From: CAZJHD01 sp964545855
Lineage (GTDB): Bacteria; Planctomycetota; UBA1135; JACQFD01
NCBI GenBank assembly: GCA_964545855.1
Contig: CAZJHD010000014.1
Location: forward strand, 28,516 to 92,515
DNA: 64,000 bases
Direction: 5' to 3'
Shown in pieces: positions 1 through 7,428 of the stretch. The notes below the pieces were generated by a model. That model did no database searches, was not told where the DNA came from, and saw only the letters and a program-made list of their open reading frames with translations. Each line of letters starts with the position of its first letter. Position 1 is the stretch's first letter. The position numbers and the translations under genes are program-made.

Positions 1-1
1 G

Positions 2-1879
2 CCTTCCCTCGACCCCCATTCCCCGGAGCGTCCGGACCCTCCGCCGCCGAAGGACGGCGTCGAGGGAGGATTCGAGCTCTCGGCCGAGCAGGTCGCGCGC
101 TGCCTCACGGAGTACGAGGTGGTGGGCGTGATCGGATCCGGCGCGATGGGTGTCGTCTACGAGGCGAACCACCGGCCGCTGCAGCGGCGCGTCGCTCTGA
201 AGATCCTCCCGCCGGGGCTCGCGGCGCGGGAGCTCACGATCCAGCGCTTCCTGCGGGAAGCGGAGATCGTCGCCAAGATCCACCACGAGAACATCGTTCC
301 CATCTACGACGTGGGATCGAAGGCGGGGCTCCACTACATCGCCATGCGCCTCGTGCCCGGCGTCTCGCTCGATCGCGCCGTGGCGGCGGCGCCTCTCTCT
401 CCCGAGGAAGCGGCCACGGTGGGCGTCGGCGTGGCGCGCGCGCTCGCCTACGCGCACGCGCACGGGATCGTCCACCGCGACGTGAAGCCCGCGAACATCT
501 TGAAGGAGTCGGATGGGCGCGTCTCGCTCACGGACTTCGGCCTCGCGCGCGTCCAGGGGAACGGGACGATGACCGAGTCGGGGGCGCTCGTGGGCACGCC
601 CAACTACATGAGCCCCGAGCAGATCTCGGGGACGCGCGAGGAAGTGGACGGCCGCTCCGACATCTACTCCCTCGGCGCGACGATGTACGAGCTGCTGGCC
701 GGCGAGCCGCCGTTCCAGGAGCCGACGACGGCGGGGACGCTGCGCGCGATCCTCGAGCGCAATCCGCCTCGGCTCCGGAAGGCTCGGCCCGACTGCCCCC
801 ACGCCCTCGACGTGATCCTCGACAAGGCGATGCGGAAGGATCCCACCACGAGGTATCCGAACGCGACGGCCTTCGCCGAGGACCTGGAGCGATTCCTCGA
901 GGGCAGGCCGATCCGCGCGCGGCGCGAGGCGCCCTGGATCCGCGCCGGCCGCTACGCGCGTGCGCATCGTGGCGTGGTCATCGCGGGCTCGATCGCCGTG
1001 ATCCTCGGCGCGGGCCTCCTCGTCGCCAGCCGCATGGCGATGGCGCAATCGGGACAGGCGGCCCTCAGCGCCGCGCGCGCGGCCATGCAGGAAGCGACGC
1101 CCGACTCGGAGGAGTCGGTTCAGCGCGTACTCGATCTCCTCGGCGAGGCGCACCGCAACAAGGCGACGCGTCTCGACGCCTGCTTCGCGCGCGCGGAGTT
1201 CGCCCACTGGGTCGGGTCGGAGTCGCTCCTGCGCGTCGCCAAGGCCGACACGGCGGAGATCCTGGTCTCGAAGGAGAACGACGTGGCGGCGCTCGTCCTT
1301 CGGGGCAAGGTGTCCCTGCGGCTCGGCGAGCTCGACGAAGCGGCGAGCTGCGCGAAGAAGGCGCAGGAGGTCGACCCCGAGGACCCGACGGTGCTCACCC
1401 TCGCGGGCTGGCTCATGATCGCGACCGGGAAGAACTCGGAGCTCAACCGCGAATTCCTGGAAGCGCGGCGCGAGTGGTCGCTCGCCAAGGACTGGTTCCT
1501 GCGCGCCTCCCGGCAGCGGCCCGAGATGGCCGAGGCGCGCCTCGGGCTCTCCCAGGCGCACGACCTCCTCGGGGAGCGCGAGGCGGCGCGCCGCGAGATC
1601 CTGGAGGCTCGGCGGCTCGATCCGAGGAACGGCGAGATCCACGCCATGATGTCGGTCTTCGCGCTCGCCGAGGGGAATCTCGGCGAGGCGAACAAGGAGC
1701 TGGAGTTCGCGAAGGTGCTCCACCCCTTCCTGAATCTCTCGCCGCCCGCGCCGGAGATCGGCGACGATCTGACGCGCACGCTGCGGAGCTTCGGCGAGAC
1801 CTTCCGGTCGCTGCTCGATCAGACGACGGCGGCCCCGCCGGCGACGTCGCCCGCGGGCCGTCCCCTGCGTCCGCTCTGA
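2..1879 (+). CDS. Ser/Thr protein kinase with C-terminal TPR region (5' end outside window)
   Basis: Membrane-anchored Hanks-type kinase, expected to phosphorylate Ser/Thr residues. The reading frame is open to the left window edge, so the start lies outside. Visible in order: glycine loop GSGAMGVVYEA (nt 131-163), VALK lysine, catalytic HRDVKPANI (from nt 473), DFGLA, and the activation segment ending in MSPEQ. A hydrophobic segment near nt 974-1045 is a likely transmembrane helix. The rest contains TPR-like helical pairs such as ALVLRGKVSLRLGELDEAAS. All catalytic residues are present, so it should be active. The kinase-TM-TPR order is common in Planctomycetota and Myxococcota. Its stop faces a convergent gene, with a hairpin terminator between them. 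Substrates cannot be predicted. Confidence 0.93.
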   Translation, partial: PSLDPHSPERPDPPPPKDGVEGGFELSAEQVARCLTEYEVVGVIGSGAMGVVYEANHRPLQRRVALKILPPGLAARELTIQRFLREAEIVAKIHHENIVPIYDVGSKAGLHYIAMRLVPGVSLDRAVAAAPLSPEEAATVGVGVARALAYAHAHGIVHRDVKPANILKESDGRVSLTDFGLARVQGNGTMTESGALVGTPNYMSPEQISGTREEVDGRSDIYSLGATMYELLAGEPPFQEPTTAGTLRAILERNPPRLRKARPDCPHALDVILDKAMRKDPTTRYPNATAFAEDLERFLEGRPIRARREAPWIRAGRYARAHRGVVIAGSIAVILGAGLLVASRMAMAQSGQAALSAARAAMQEATPDSEESVQRVLDLLGEAHRNKATRLDACFARAEFAHWVGSESLLRVAKADTAEILVSKENDVAALVLRGKVSLRLGELDEAASCAKKAQEVDPEDPTVLTLAGWLMIATGKNSELNREFLEARREWSLAKDWFLRASRQRPEMAEARLGLSQAHDLLGEREAARREILEARRLDPRNGEIHAMMSVFALAEGNLGEANKELEFAKVLHPFLNLSPPAPEIGDDLTRTLRSFGETFRSLLDQTTAAPPATSPAGRPLRPL

Positions 1880-1890
1880 GCGACTCCACG

Positions 1891-1960
1891 CGCGCCTGCG
1901 CCCGCCGCGCGACGGTTCTCGGAACGGGCACCGTCGGGGTGCGGGCGCAAGCCGCGATGG
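1891..1960 (+). repeat. Dispersed intergenic repeat, copy a
   Basis: About 70 bp directly after the kinase stop that recurs with few changes at 61451-61519 (same strand) and, inverted, near 30679-30740. The shared core is GGAACGGGCACCGT followed by a GC-rich GCGGGCGCA hairpin arm. It lies outside genes in all three places. Its function is unknown; it could be a REP-like element or form part of a terminator. Confidence 0.6.
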
Positions 1961-2037
1961 GCGACCGCTCGCGGCGCGCGTCCCGGCCCTCTCCCGGAGC
2001 CCGCGGGCTCCACGGAACGAGCACCCCTGCAATGAAA

Positions 2038-2063
2038 TGGCCCGGGACACGAGTCCCGGGCCA
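2038..2063. terminator. Bidirectional hairpin terminator between convergent genes
   Basis: Perfect 10-bp inverted repeat TGGCCCGGGA with a 6-nt loop. It lies between the kinase stop at 1879 and the stop of the minus-strand gene at 2112. No clear T-tract follows, so it may work as a Rho-independent-like hairpin or only protect the mRNA end. Confidence 0.6.
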
Positions 2064-2111
2064 GCGCGATCTATCCGGAGCCGACGGCCAGGTGGGCCGA
2101 GAACCCAACCG

Positions 2112-3920
2112 TCAGAAGATCGCGCGGGATTCGACCGTGATGCCGGAAGGAGCGACGCGGACGCGCACCGCTTGCGGGTGGACGTAGCGCGCGACGGCTT
2201 CCGCCGTGGGGAGGCGCGAGAAATCGAATCGGGCGCCGGACTCGAAGCGGAGCGAGCGGCCGTCCCGGTCGTCCTGGTCGGGGTCCTCGCCCATCCAAGG
2301 GTCGCTCTCCGCAGCGGCCGCGCGGCCGATGAGCGGGAGCACCTGGGACACGTTCCCGTAGAGGCCCGCCACGATGGTGGTCCAGTCGATCCAGGCGTAG
2401 GCGGTGGCGGCGTCCCCGCGAACCGGCTCCATCGCGTCGCGGAAACGCGGGGAGTTCGCGAGCGACTCGCCGCCGTGTCGGCGGAAGTCGATGTAGCGCT
2501 TGACCGCCGCCACGCTGGATCCGATCACCACCGCGTCGCCATCGACGACCAGAGTCGGCGCGACGAAGCCCATCTCGGTGGTCATGTAGACGATGCGCTT
2601 GCCGGCGTAGTGCGTGAGACGGATCCGGTTCACCTCGCGCTCGGCGCTGCGCGCGAAGAGCTCGATCACGTCCGCGAGCCGCTGGGTCGCCTCGGGCTTC
2701 GCCGCGGGCAGGATCGAGTAGACGTCCGGGATCAGCCCTCCCCGCGGCAGGACGGCGGCGAAGGCCACCTCACCGCCCAGCAAGTGCGCCAGCTCCTCGA
2801 GATCGGTGCCGAGGCGGGCGCGCATGCGTCCCATGTTCCGGTCGTACTCGTCGCGCCCGTTCGGCTCGAAGCGGACCATCATCTCGCGGAAGGCCGCCAT
2901 CGACGACGGGCCGTCGACGGCCAGCTGCAGCGAGAAGCACGCGCTCGCCGGGATGCGCGACGCGAGATCGAAGTCCTTCTTCGTCGTGAACAAGTTGAGC
3001 GCGCCGTCGCTCCCTTCCGTGCGCAGCTCGAAGCGGTGTCGGACGAGCTCGCCGTCGACCTCGAGGTTGAGGCCCATCCAGCGCATTCGATCGAGGCCGA
3101 GCACCTGAAGGTCCCTCCCTCCGTGATCGCCCCGCGCCTGCGCGAGGAGCGTGCGCCCATCCAAGAAGGCCCAGAGGCCAGGCCCCTTGGGCTGGAGCTC
3201 CGCGCGCGCCTCCCGGAAGAGCGCTTGTCCATCGAGGGACTCCGCGGGGGCGGGGCCGAGGAGCCGCAGGATCGAGTTCTCGTCGCAGGTCGCGAGCACC
3301 GCGCTCCCATCGCGCCGCGCGATGCGAAGCGACCCGGGAACCGGCTCGCCACTGCGCTCCTGGCCGCCGAACTCGTGGTAGACGACTCCGTCGCGCGCGA
3401 GCTTGCGTGCCGCGAGCGGGCCCTCCTTCTCCCGGATCAGGTCGGCGAACTGGCCGACGAGGCGGTCGAAGGCGGGCGCGCCCTCGCCGAGATCGAGGGA
3501 GGCGTAGACCGCGTCGTTCCCGCGCCTCGCGAAGTCGGGCTGCACCGCGAGGGTGAAGCGTCCGTCGAGCTTCGAGAGCACCTCGGAGATCGAGTCGACG
3601 ATCTCGATCGGGAAGTCGGGATTCTCCTGGCGGACGATCTCGCGCACCTCGGCGTGGGCGCCGCGCTCGTAGACGCGCCGCACGCGCGCGTCGGAGGTGA
3701 GGAAGTCCTTCACCTCCTCGTCGCCGAACACGCGGAAGAGCGCGAGCCCGCGCGACGCGTCGACGAGCCTCTTCACGTCCGGGCACTCGACGTAGACGAA
3801 GGCTTCGGAGAGCTGCCGCGCGAGCGAAGGGGCGGCAGCACGGGGAGCGGTCCTCGTCGCGGGCTCGTCCTGGAGCGAAGCTCCGAGGAGGACGGGCACG
3901 AGTGCGGATGCGATGAGCAT
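2112..3920 (-). CDS. Secreted DUF3352-like protein
   Basis: A 602-residue protein with a short N-terminal signal peptide (hydrophobic stretch in the first 20 residues, then ASLQDEP), so probably exported. No enzyme motif is visible. Around residue 370 the pattern LEELAHLLGGEVAFAA, and later VIGSSVAAVKRYID followed by SLANSPRFRDAM, resemble the layout of DUF3352-type proteins, which are repetitive beta-rich exported proteins of unknown role. The ATG at 3920 is the natural start because the signal peptide follows at once. It is convergent with the kinase gene and stands apart from the regulator upstream (172-bp gap). Family assignment is by pattern only. Confidence 0.75.
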   Translation of the reverse strand: MLIASALVPVLLGASLQDEPATRTAPRAAAPSLARQLSEAFVYVECPDVKRLVDASRGLALFRVFGDEEVKDFLTSDARVRRVYERGAHAEVREIVRQENPDFPIEIVDSISEVLSKLDGRFTLAVQPDFARRGNDAVYASLDLGEGAPAFDRLVGQFADLIREKEGPLAARKLARDGVVYHEFGGQERSGEPVPGSLRIARRDGSAVLATCDENSILRLLGPAPAESLDGQALFREARAELQPKGPGLWAFLDGRTLLAQARGDHGGRDLQVLGLDRMRWMGLNLEVDGELVRHRFELRTEGSDGALNLFTTKKDFDLASRIPASACFSLQLAVDGPSSMAAFREMMVRFEPNGRDEYDRNMGRMRARLGTDLEELAHLLGGEVAFAAVLPRGGLIPDVYSILPAAKPEATQRLADVIELFARSAEREVNRIRLTHYAGKRIVYMTTEMGFVAPTLVVDGDAVVIGSSVAAVKRYIDFRRHGGESLANSPRFRDAMEPVRGDAATAYAWIDWTTIVAGLYGNVSQVLPLIGRAAAAESDPWMGEDPDQDDRDGRSLRFESGARFDFSRLPTAEAVARYVHPQAVRVRVAPSGITVESRAIF

Positions 3921-4092
3921 GGGTGCGAGGTTCGGGGCCGGCGGGGCGCGTGGGGAGGGTGGGTCTGCGCGCGATCGAGCCTGCGGCGAGCTTCCCTAGA
4001 TCAAGCCCCGTGCCGTCCTCGACGACCCCCGACGCACGCAGATCCTTGAGGCTTACGGAGATACGACGACCGAGGCGCCGTGCCAAATCGGC

Positions 4093-5748
4093 TCAACGTG
4101 CCGGGTCGGTACTCCGGCGCGCGTCTGATCCGCCTTCCTCCCGGATCCCGAGCGCCGAGAGCCGCGAGTAGAACGTGCGGCGCGGGATGCCGAGGAGCCG
4201 CGCCGCTTCGGATCGATTGCCGTCCGTGCGGCGGAGCGTCGCGCGGATGAGCGCCGCCTCCACCTGATCGCGCGTCATGCCCACGAGCGCGCCGATGGCC
4301 GCCTCGGGCGCCATGGGGCCGAGGCGCGTCGCCGGCGGATCCACCAGGTCGGCCGTGATCTCATCGCCCGAGAGCGCGACGAGGCGCATCACCTCGTTCT
4401 CGAGCTCGCGCGTGTTGCCGGGCCAGTCGCGGCGGACGAGCTTCGCGATGGCCTCCTTGGTGATGCGCTTGCGCGGATCTCCCGACGCTGCAGCGATCCG
4501 ATCGAGGAACGCGTCGATCAGGTCGGGAATGCTCGCCCTCTGCTCGCGCAGCGGTGGCATGGAGATCTCGACGACGCGCAGGCGGAAGTAGAGATCCTGC
4601 CGGAAGGACCCGCGCACGATCAGCTCCTCGAGAGCCCGGTGCGTCGCGCTGACGATGCGCACGTCCACCTCGAGCTCGTCGGTGCCGCCCACTCGGCGGA
4701 ACCGGTGGTCCTGCAAGAAGCGCAGCAGCTTCGCCTGCAGCGAGAGGCTCATCTCGGCCACCTCGTCGAGGAAGAGCGTCCCGCCATGGGCCACCTCGAC
4801 GAGACCCTTCCGGTCCTCGGCGGCGCCCGTGTAGGCGCCGCGCCGCACGCCGAAGAGCTCGCTCTCGAGCAGCGAATCGGTGATCGCGCTGCAGTTCACG
4901 GCGACGAAGGGCGCGTGCTTCCGCGGACCGTTGGCGTGGATCGCTCGCGCGACCAGCTCCTTCCCCGTGCCGCTCTCTCCGCGCACGAGGACGGGGTAGT
5001 CGTTGTCCTTCACGCGCTCCACGAGCCGGAGGACCTCCATCATGCGGGGGCTCCGGCCCGCGATGCGGCCGTAGTCGCCCTCCAGGGGATCGGCGGAAGC
5101 CACCGCCGCCGCGGCGGACTCGCGCTGGAGACGATCCAGCTCCGCCAGCGCGCGCGCGGCCCGATCCTCCAGCTGGTGGTTCGCCTCCTCGAGACGCTTC
5201 CGGACTTCGGCGTTCTCCTCGTGGAGACGCGCGTTGTCGATGGCGATGGCGGCGTGCGCGGCGAAGGCCTCGAGGAACTCCTTGTCGGTCTCGGTGAAAC
5301 GGCCGCGGGCGAATCGATTGTCGAGACAGACGGCGCCGATCGTCTTGTTGCGGACGCGCAGCGGGACGCAGAGGACGCTCCGCAGCTTCAGGTCCATCAC
5401 GGATCGGGAGGAGGAGAGCTGCGGGTCGGTCACCGCGTCCTCCGCCACGACCGACACACCCGACTCGAGCACGCGGCCGACGATCGACGAGGAGATCTTC
5501 TCGAGGGCGCGCCGCACGTCCTCGCGATCGACGTTGCGGGCCGACGGCACGTCGAGCTTCCCCGCGCGCTCCACGACCACGAAGCCACGCTCGGCGCCGA
5601 GGAGGTCGACGGCACGGTCGACGATGAAGTCGAGGAGCGGCTTCAGCGAGCGTTCCGAGTTGAGCGCCCGGCTCGCCTCGAGGAGCGCCACGAGACGCTT
5701 CGGATCGGGCCCCGGGCCGTCCTCCTTCCCGAACAGGCCTCGCAGCAC
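4093..5748 (-). CDS. Sigma-54-dependent transcriptional regulator (GAF / AAA+ / Fis)
   Basis: Enhancer-binding activator of 551 residues. An N-terminal GAF domain (about 30-170) probably senses a ligand. A coiled linker follows, then the AAA+ core (about 224-450) with Walker A GESGTGKE, sigma-54 contact loop GAYTGA (family norm GAFTGA; Tyr is tolerated) and Walker B GGTLFLDEV. The C-terminal Fis-type helix-turn-helix contains NRSEAARLLGIPRRTFYSRL. All parts needed for ATP-driven opening of sigma-54 promoters are present. The GTG start lies 1 nt after the stop of the TIGR02757 gene, so the two are probably co-transcribed. Target genes are unknown. A second, far stranger AAA+ activator lies at 21408-26111. 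Confidence 0.93.
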   Translation of the reverse strand: MLRGLFGKEDGPGPDPKRLVALLEASRALNSERSLKPLLDFIVDRAVDLLGAERGFVVVERAGKLDVPSARNVDREDVRRALEKISSSIVGRVLESGVSVVAEDAVTDPQLSSSRSVMDLKLRSVLCVPLRVRNKTIGAVCLDNRFARGRFTETDKEFLEAFAAHAAIAIDNARLHEENAEVRKRLEEANHQLEDRAARALAELDRLQRESAAAAVASADPLEGDYGRIAGRSPRMMEVLRLVERVKDNDYPVLVRGESGTGKELVARAIHANGPRKHAPFVAVNCSAITDSLLESELFGVRRGAYTGAAEDRKGLVEVAHGGTLFLDEVAEMSLSLQAKLLRFLQDHRFRRVGGTDELEVDVRIVSATHRALEELIVRGSFRQDLYFRLRVVEISMPPLREQRASIPDLIDAFLDRIAAASGDPRKRITKEAIAKLVRRDWPGNTRELENEVMRLVALSGDEITADLVDPPATRLGPMAPEAAIGALVGMTRDQVEAALIRATLRRTDGNRSEAARLLGIPRRTFYSRLSALGIREEGGSDARRSTDPAR

Positions 5749-5749
5749 C

Positions 5750-6643
5750 TCAGGACCTCCCGGCGCGCGCGACGCGCACTCCGGCGTCGGCCGCCTTCAC
5801 GCGGAGGATCCCGAGCCGCGAGAGCGCGAAGTCGAAGCGCGTGGGATCGCCCGGATCGAACCGCCGGAGCGCCGCCGTCACGTGCTCGGCGTTGCGCCAC
5901 GTGGCGAAGGGGCTCGGGCAGAGCCCGTTCGCGAAGCCGATGCGCGTCGTGTGGGTGTCGAGCGGCATGACGAGATCCGCCGGCGCGAGCGACCGCCAGA
6001 GACCGAGGTCGACTCCGTCGGCGGGACGCACGACCCAGCGGAGGAACATGCAGAGCCGCTTGCACGCGGAACCGTCGGCCGGATCGGCGAAGAAGAAGCG
6101 CACGCCCGCGTCGTCGGGGAGCGGCGCATGGCCGCGAGCGGTGGCCGGCCCGTAGAGCCTCCGATCGACGAGGCCGAGCGCACGCCGGGAGAACGACGAG
6201 ACCCTCTCCCGCAGCGGCCGCCCACGCAGCGCCGGCTCGTCGAAGAACGCCTCGATGCCGCCGTGTTCGCGCCGAATGCGTCCGAGCGCGCCGAGCATCG
6301 CGACCAGGTCGCGCGCGTCGTTGAACCGATGGCGGAAGCCTCCTGCGGCCGAGAGGTCGCGCACCGGGTCGAGACGCTCCACGGCCCGGGCGGGGCTCGG
6401 CGAGAGCGTCTCGAGGAAGGCGAGGGCGCGCTGGACGCTCCCGCCGATCTGCTTCACGGAGCCGTAGGCGAGGGCCGCGGCGAGGAAGGCGACGGTCTCC
6501 CGGTCGTCGGCGGCGGAGTAGCGGTGCGCGAACTGGATCGGATCGCTCGGCAGGTAGGCGCCGCCGTAGGTCGCGGCGAGCGCCTCCAGCTTCGCTCCGA
6601 GATGCGGAGGACGGCGCAGGGGCCGGCGCGGAGTGCGTCGCAT
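5750..6643 (-). CDS. TIGR02757 family protein (DUF2400)
   Basis: A 297-residue protein of a conserved family with no established biochemical function. Recognised by its family layout: N-terminal DPIQFAHRY, then FLAAALAYGSVKQI, the central KRLCMFLRWVVRP block, and MPLDTHTTRIG near the C-terminus, which resembles the helix-hairpin region of DNA glycosylases. The ATG at 6643 shares one base with the upstream stop (TGATG); a GTG one codon earlier (6646) is the alternative. It sits between the NifU-like scaffold and the sigma-54 activator in one minus-strand unit. A DNA-repair-like role is only a guess from the HhH-like look. Confidence 0.85.
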   Translation of the reverse strand: MRRTPRRPLRRPPHLGAKLEALAATYGGAYLPSDPIQFAHRYSAADDRETVAFLAAALAYGSVKQIGGSVQRALAFLETLSPSPARAVERLDPVRDLSAAGGFRHRFNDARDLVAMLGALGRIRREHGGIEAFFDEPALRGRPLRERVSSFSRRALGLVDRRLYGPATARGHAPLPDDAGVRFFFADPADGSACKRLCMFLRWVVRPADGVDLGLWRSLAPADLVMPLDTHTTRIGFANGLCPSPFATWRNAEHVTAALRRFDPGDPTRFDFALSRLGILRVKAADAGVRVARAGRS

Positions 6644-7008
6644 CACCGACGGACCCCGGCGAGCGCCTCACGGAGCGCGCGCTCGACGACAGCGATGGCG
6701 TGGGCGCGCGTGGGCGGGAGCCCGCCGGCCCTCGCGACGGCCGCGGACGTGTCGAATCGGGCCACCTCGTCGACCGCCGCGCCCCGGATCGCCTCGAGCA
6801 CGAGCGACGCGACCGCGATCACGCTCGAGCATCCGTGGGCGCGGAACGCCGCGTCCTCGACGCGCCCGCCGTCGACGCGCACCTCGATCTCCAGGAGATC
6901 GCCGCAGGCCGGATTCTCGGAGCGCCCACGTCCGGAGACCACGGCGAGGCGCTCCCCGGAGCGCGGGCTCCGGAAGTGATCTTCGAGCGTCGGGGGCAAG
7001 CCCTGCAT
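6643..7008 (-). CDS. NifU/IscU-like iron-sulfur scaffold, third ligand cysteine missing
   Basis: Small 121-residue protein matching the IscU/NifU N-terminal domain, which normally assembles Fe-S clusters on three cysteines. Cys35 (in NPACGD) and Cys60 (in AHGCSS) are in place. The third, normally in a K-L-H-C motif, is replaced: the segment reads LPPTRAHAIA, with Ala104 where Cys is expected. Other features (VRVDGGRVED, AVASLVLEAI) fit the fold. The ATG at 7008 is chosen because homology begins immediately after it. A TAGAAT hexamer ends 8 nt upstream of this start. Without the third Cys, cluster binding may be altered or lost, or an Asp/His may substitute. Confidence 0.82.
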   Translation of the reverse strand: MQGLPPTLEDHFRSPRSGERLAVVSGRGRSENPACGDLLEIEVRVDGGRVEDAAFRAHGCSSVIAVASLVLEAIRGAAVDEVARFDTSAAVARAGGLPPTRAHAIAVVERALREALAGVRR

Positions 7009-7428
7009 CCCGCGCGATTCTATGACCCCCTGCGGCGCGGATCGGACGGCACTTCGGGACGGCGTCGCTCGGCGCGGCCAGCGGCGATGCGCCGTCCACC
7101 CATCCCTCCGAGCGGAAAAGCCTTCCGGAGGTTTGGAGCCCCGTGGCTCCCCCCGTACGTTCGACCGTCGAGCGCGCGCCGGGACACGTGCGTTCGGCCA
7201 GGGGGGTCCGACCGCCCCTCTTGCGTTCACCGGCAACGGGACGCGGTGAACGCTTTCTCGTGATGGGGTCGGTGGCGGCCCGGTTTCTTGCCTCGGCAAC
7301 GGGGCAGGCACCTCTTCGGGATCGACCTCCACCGGTCTGCCACCGGCCCCGCTTTCTCCTCACGATCCTTCCCGAGGCCCGCGAGCGCGCGACGACGCGC
7401 GTGCTCACGGAGGGAACTCGTCGAGCGA
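7009..7428. other. 420-bp intergenic region
   Basis: Lies upstream of the NifU-like gene and downstream of the FAD oxidase gene, both on the minus strand. Only one signal stands out: a TATAAT-like hexamer TAGAAT (minus strand, 7022-7017) ending 8 nt before the NifU-like start codon. It has no good -35 partner. No coding potential or repeat was recognised. Confidence 0.4.

Noticed and set aside
2037..4049. A 670-codon plus-strand frame
   Set aside because: Antisense to the DUF3352-like gene, whose signal peptide and conserved blocks mark the real strand.
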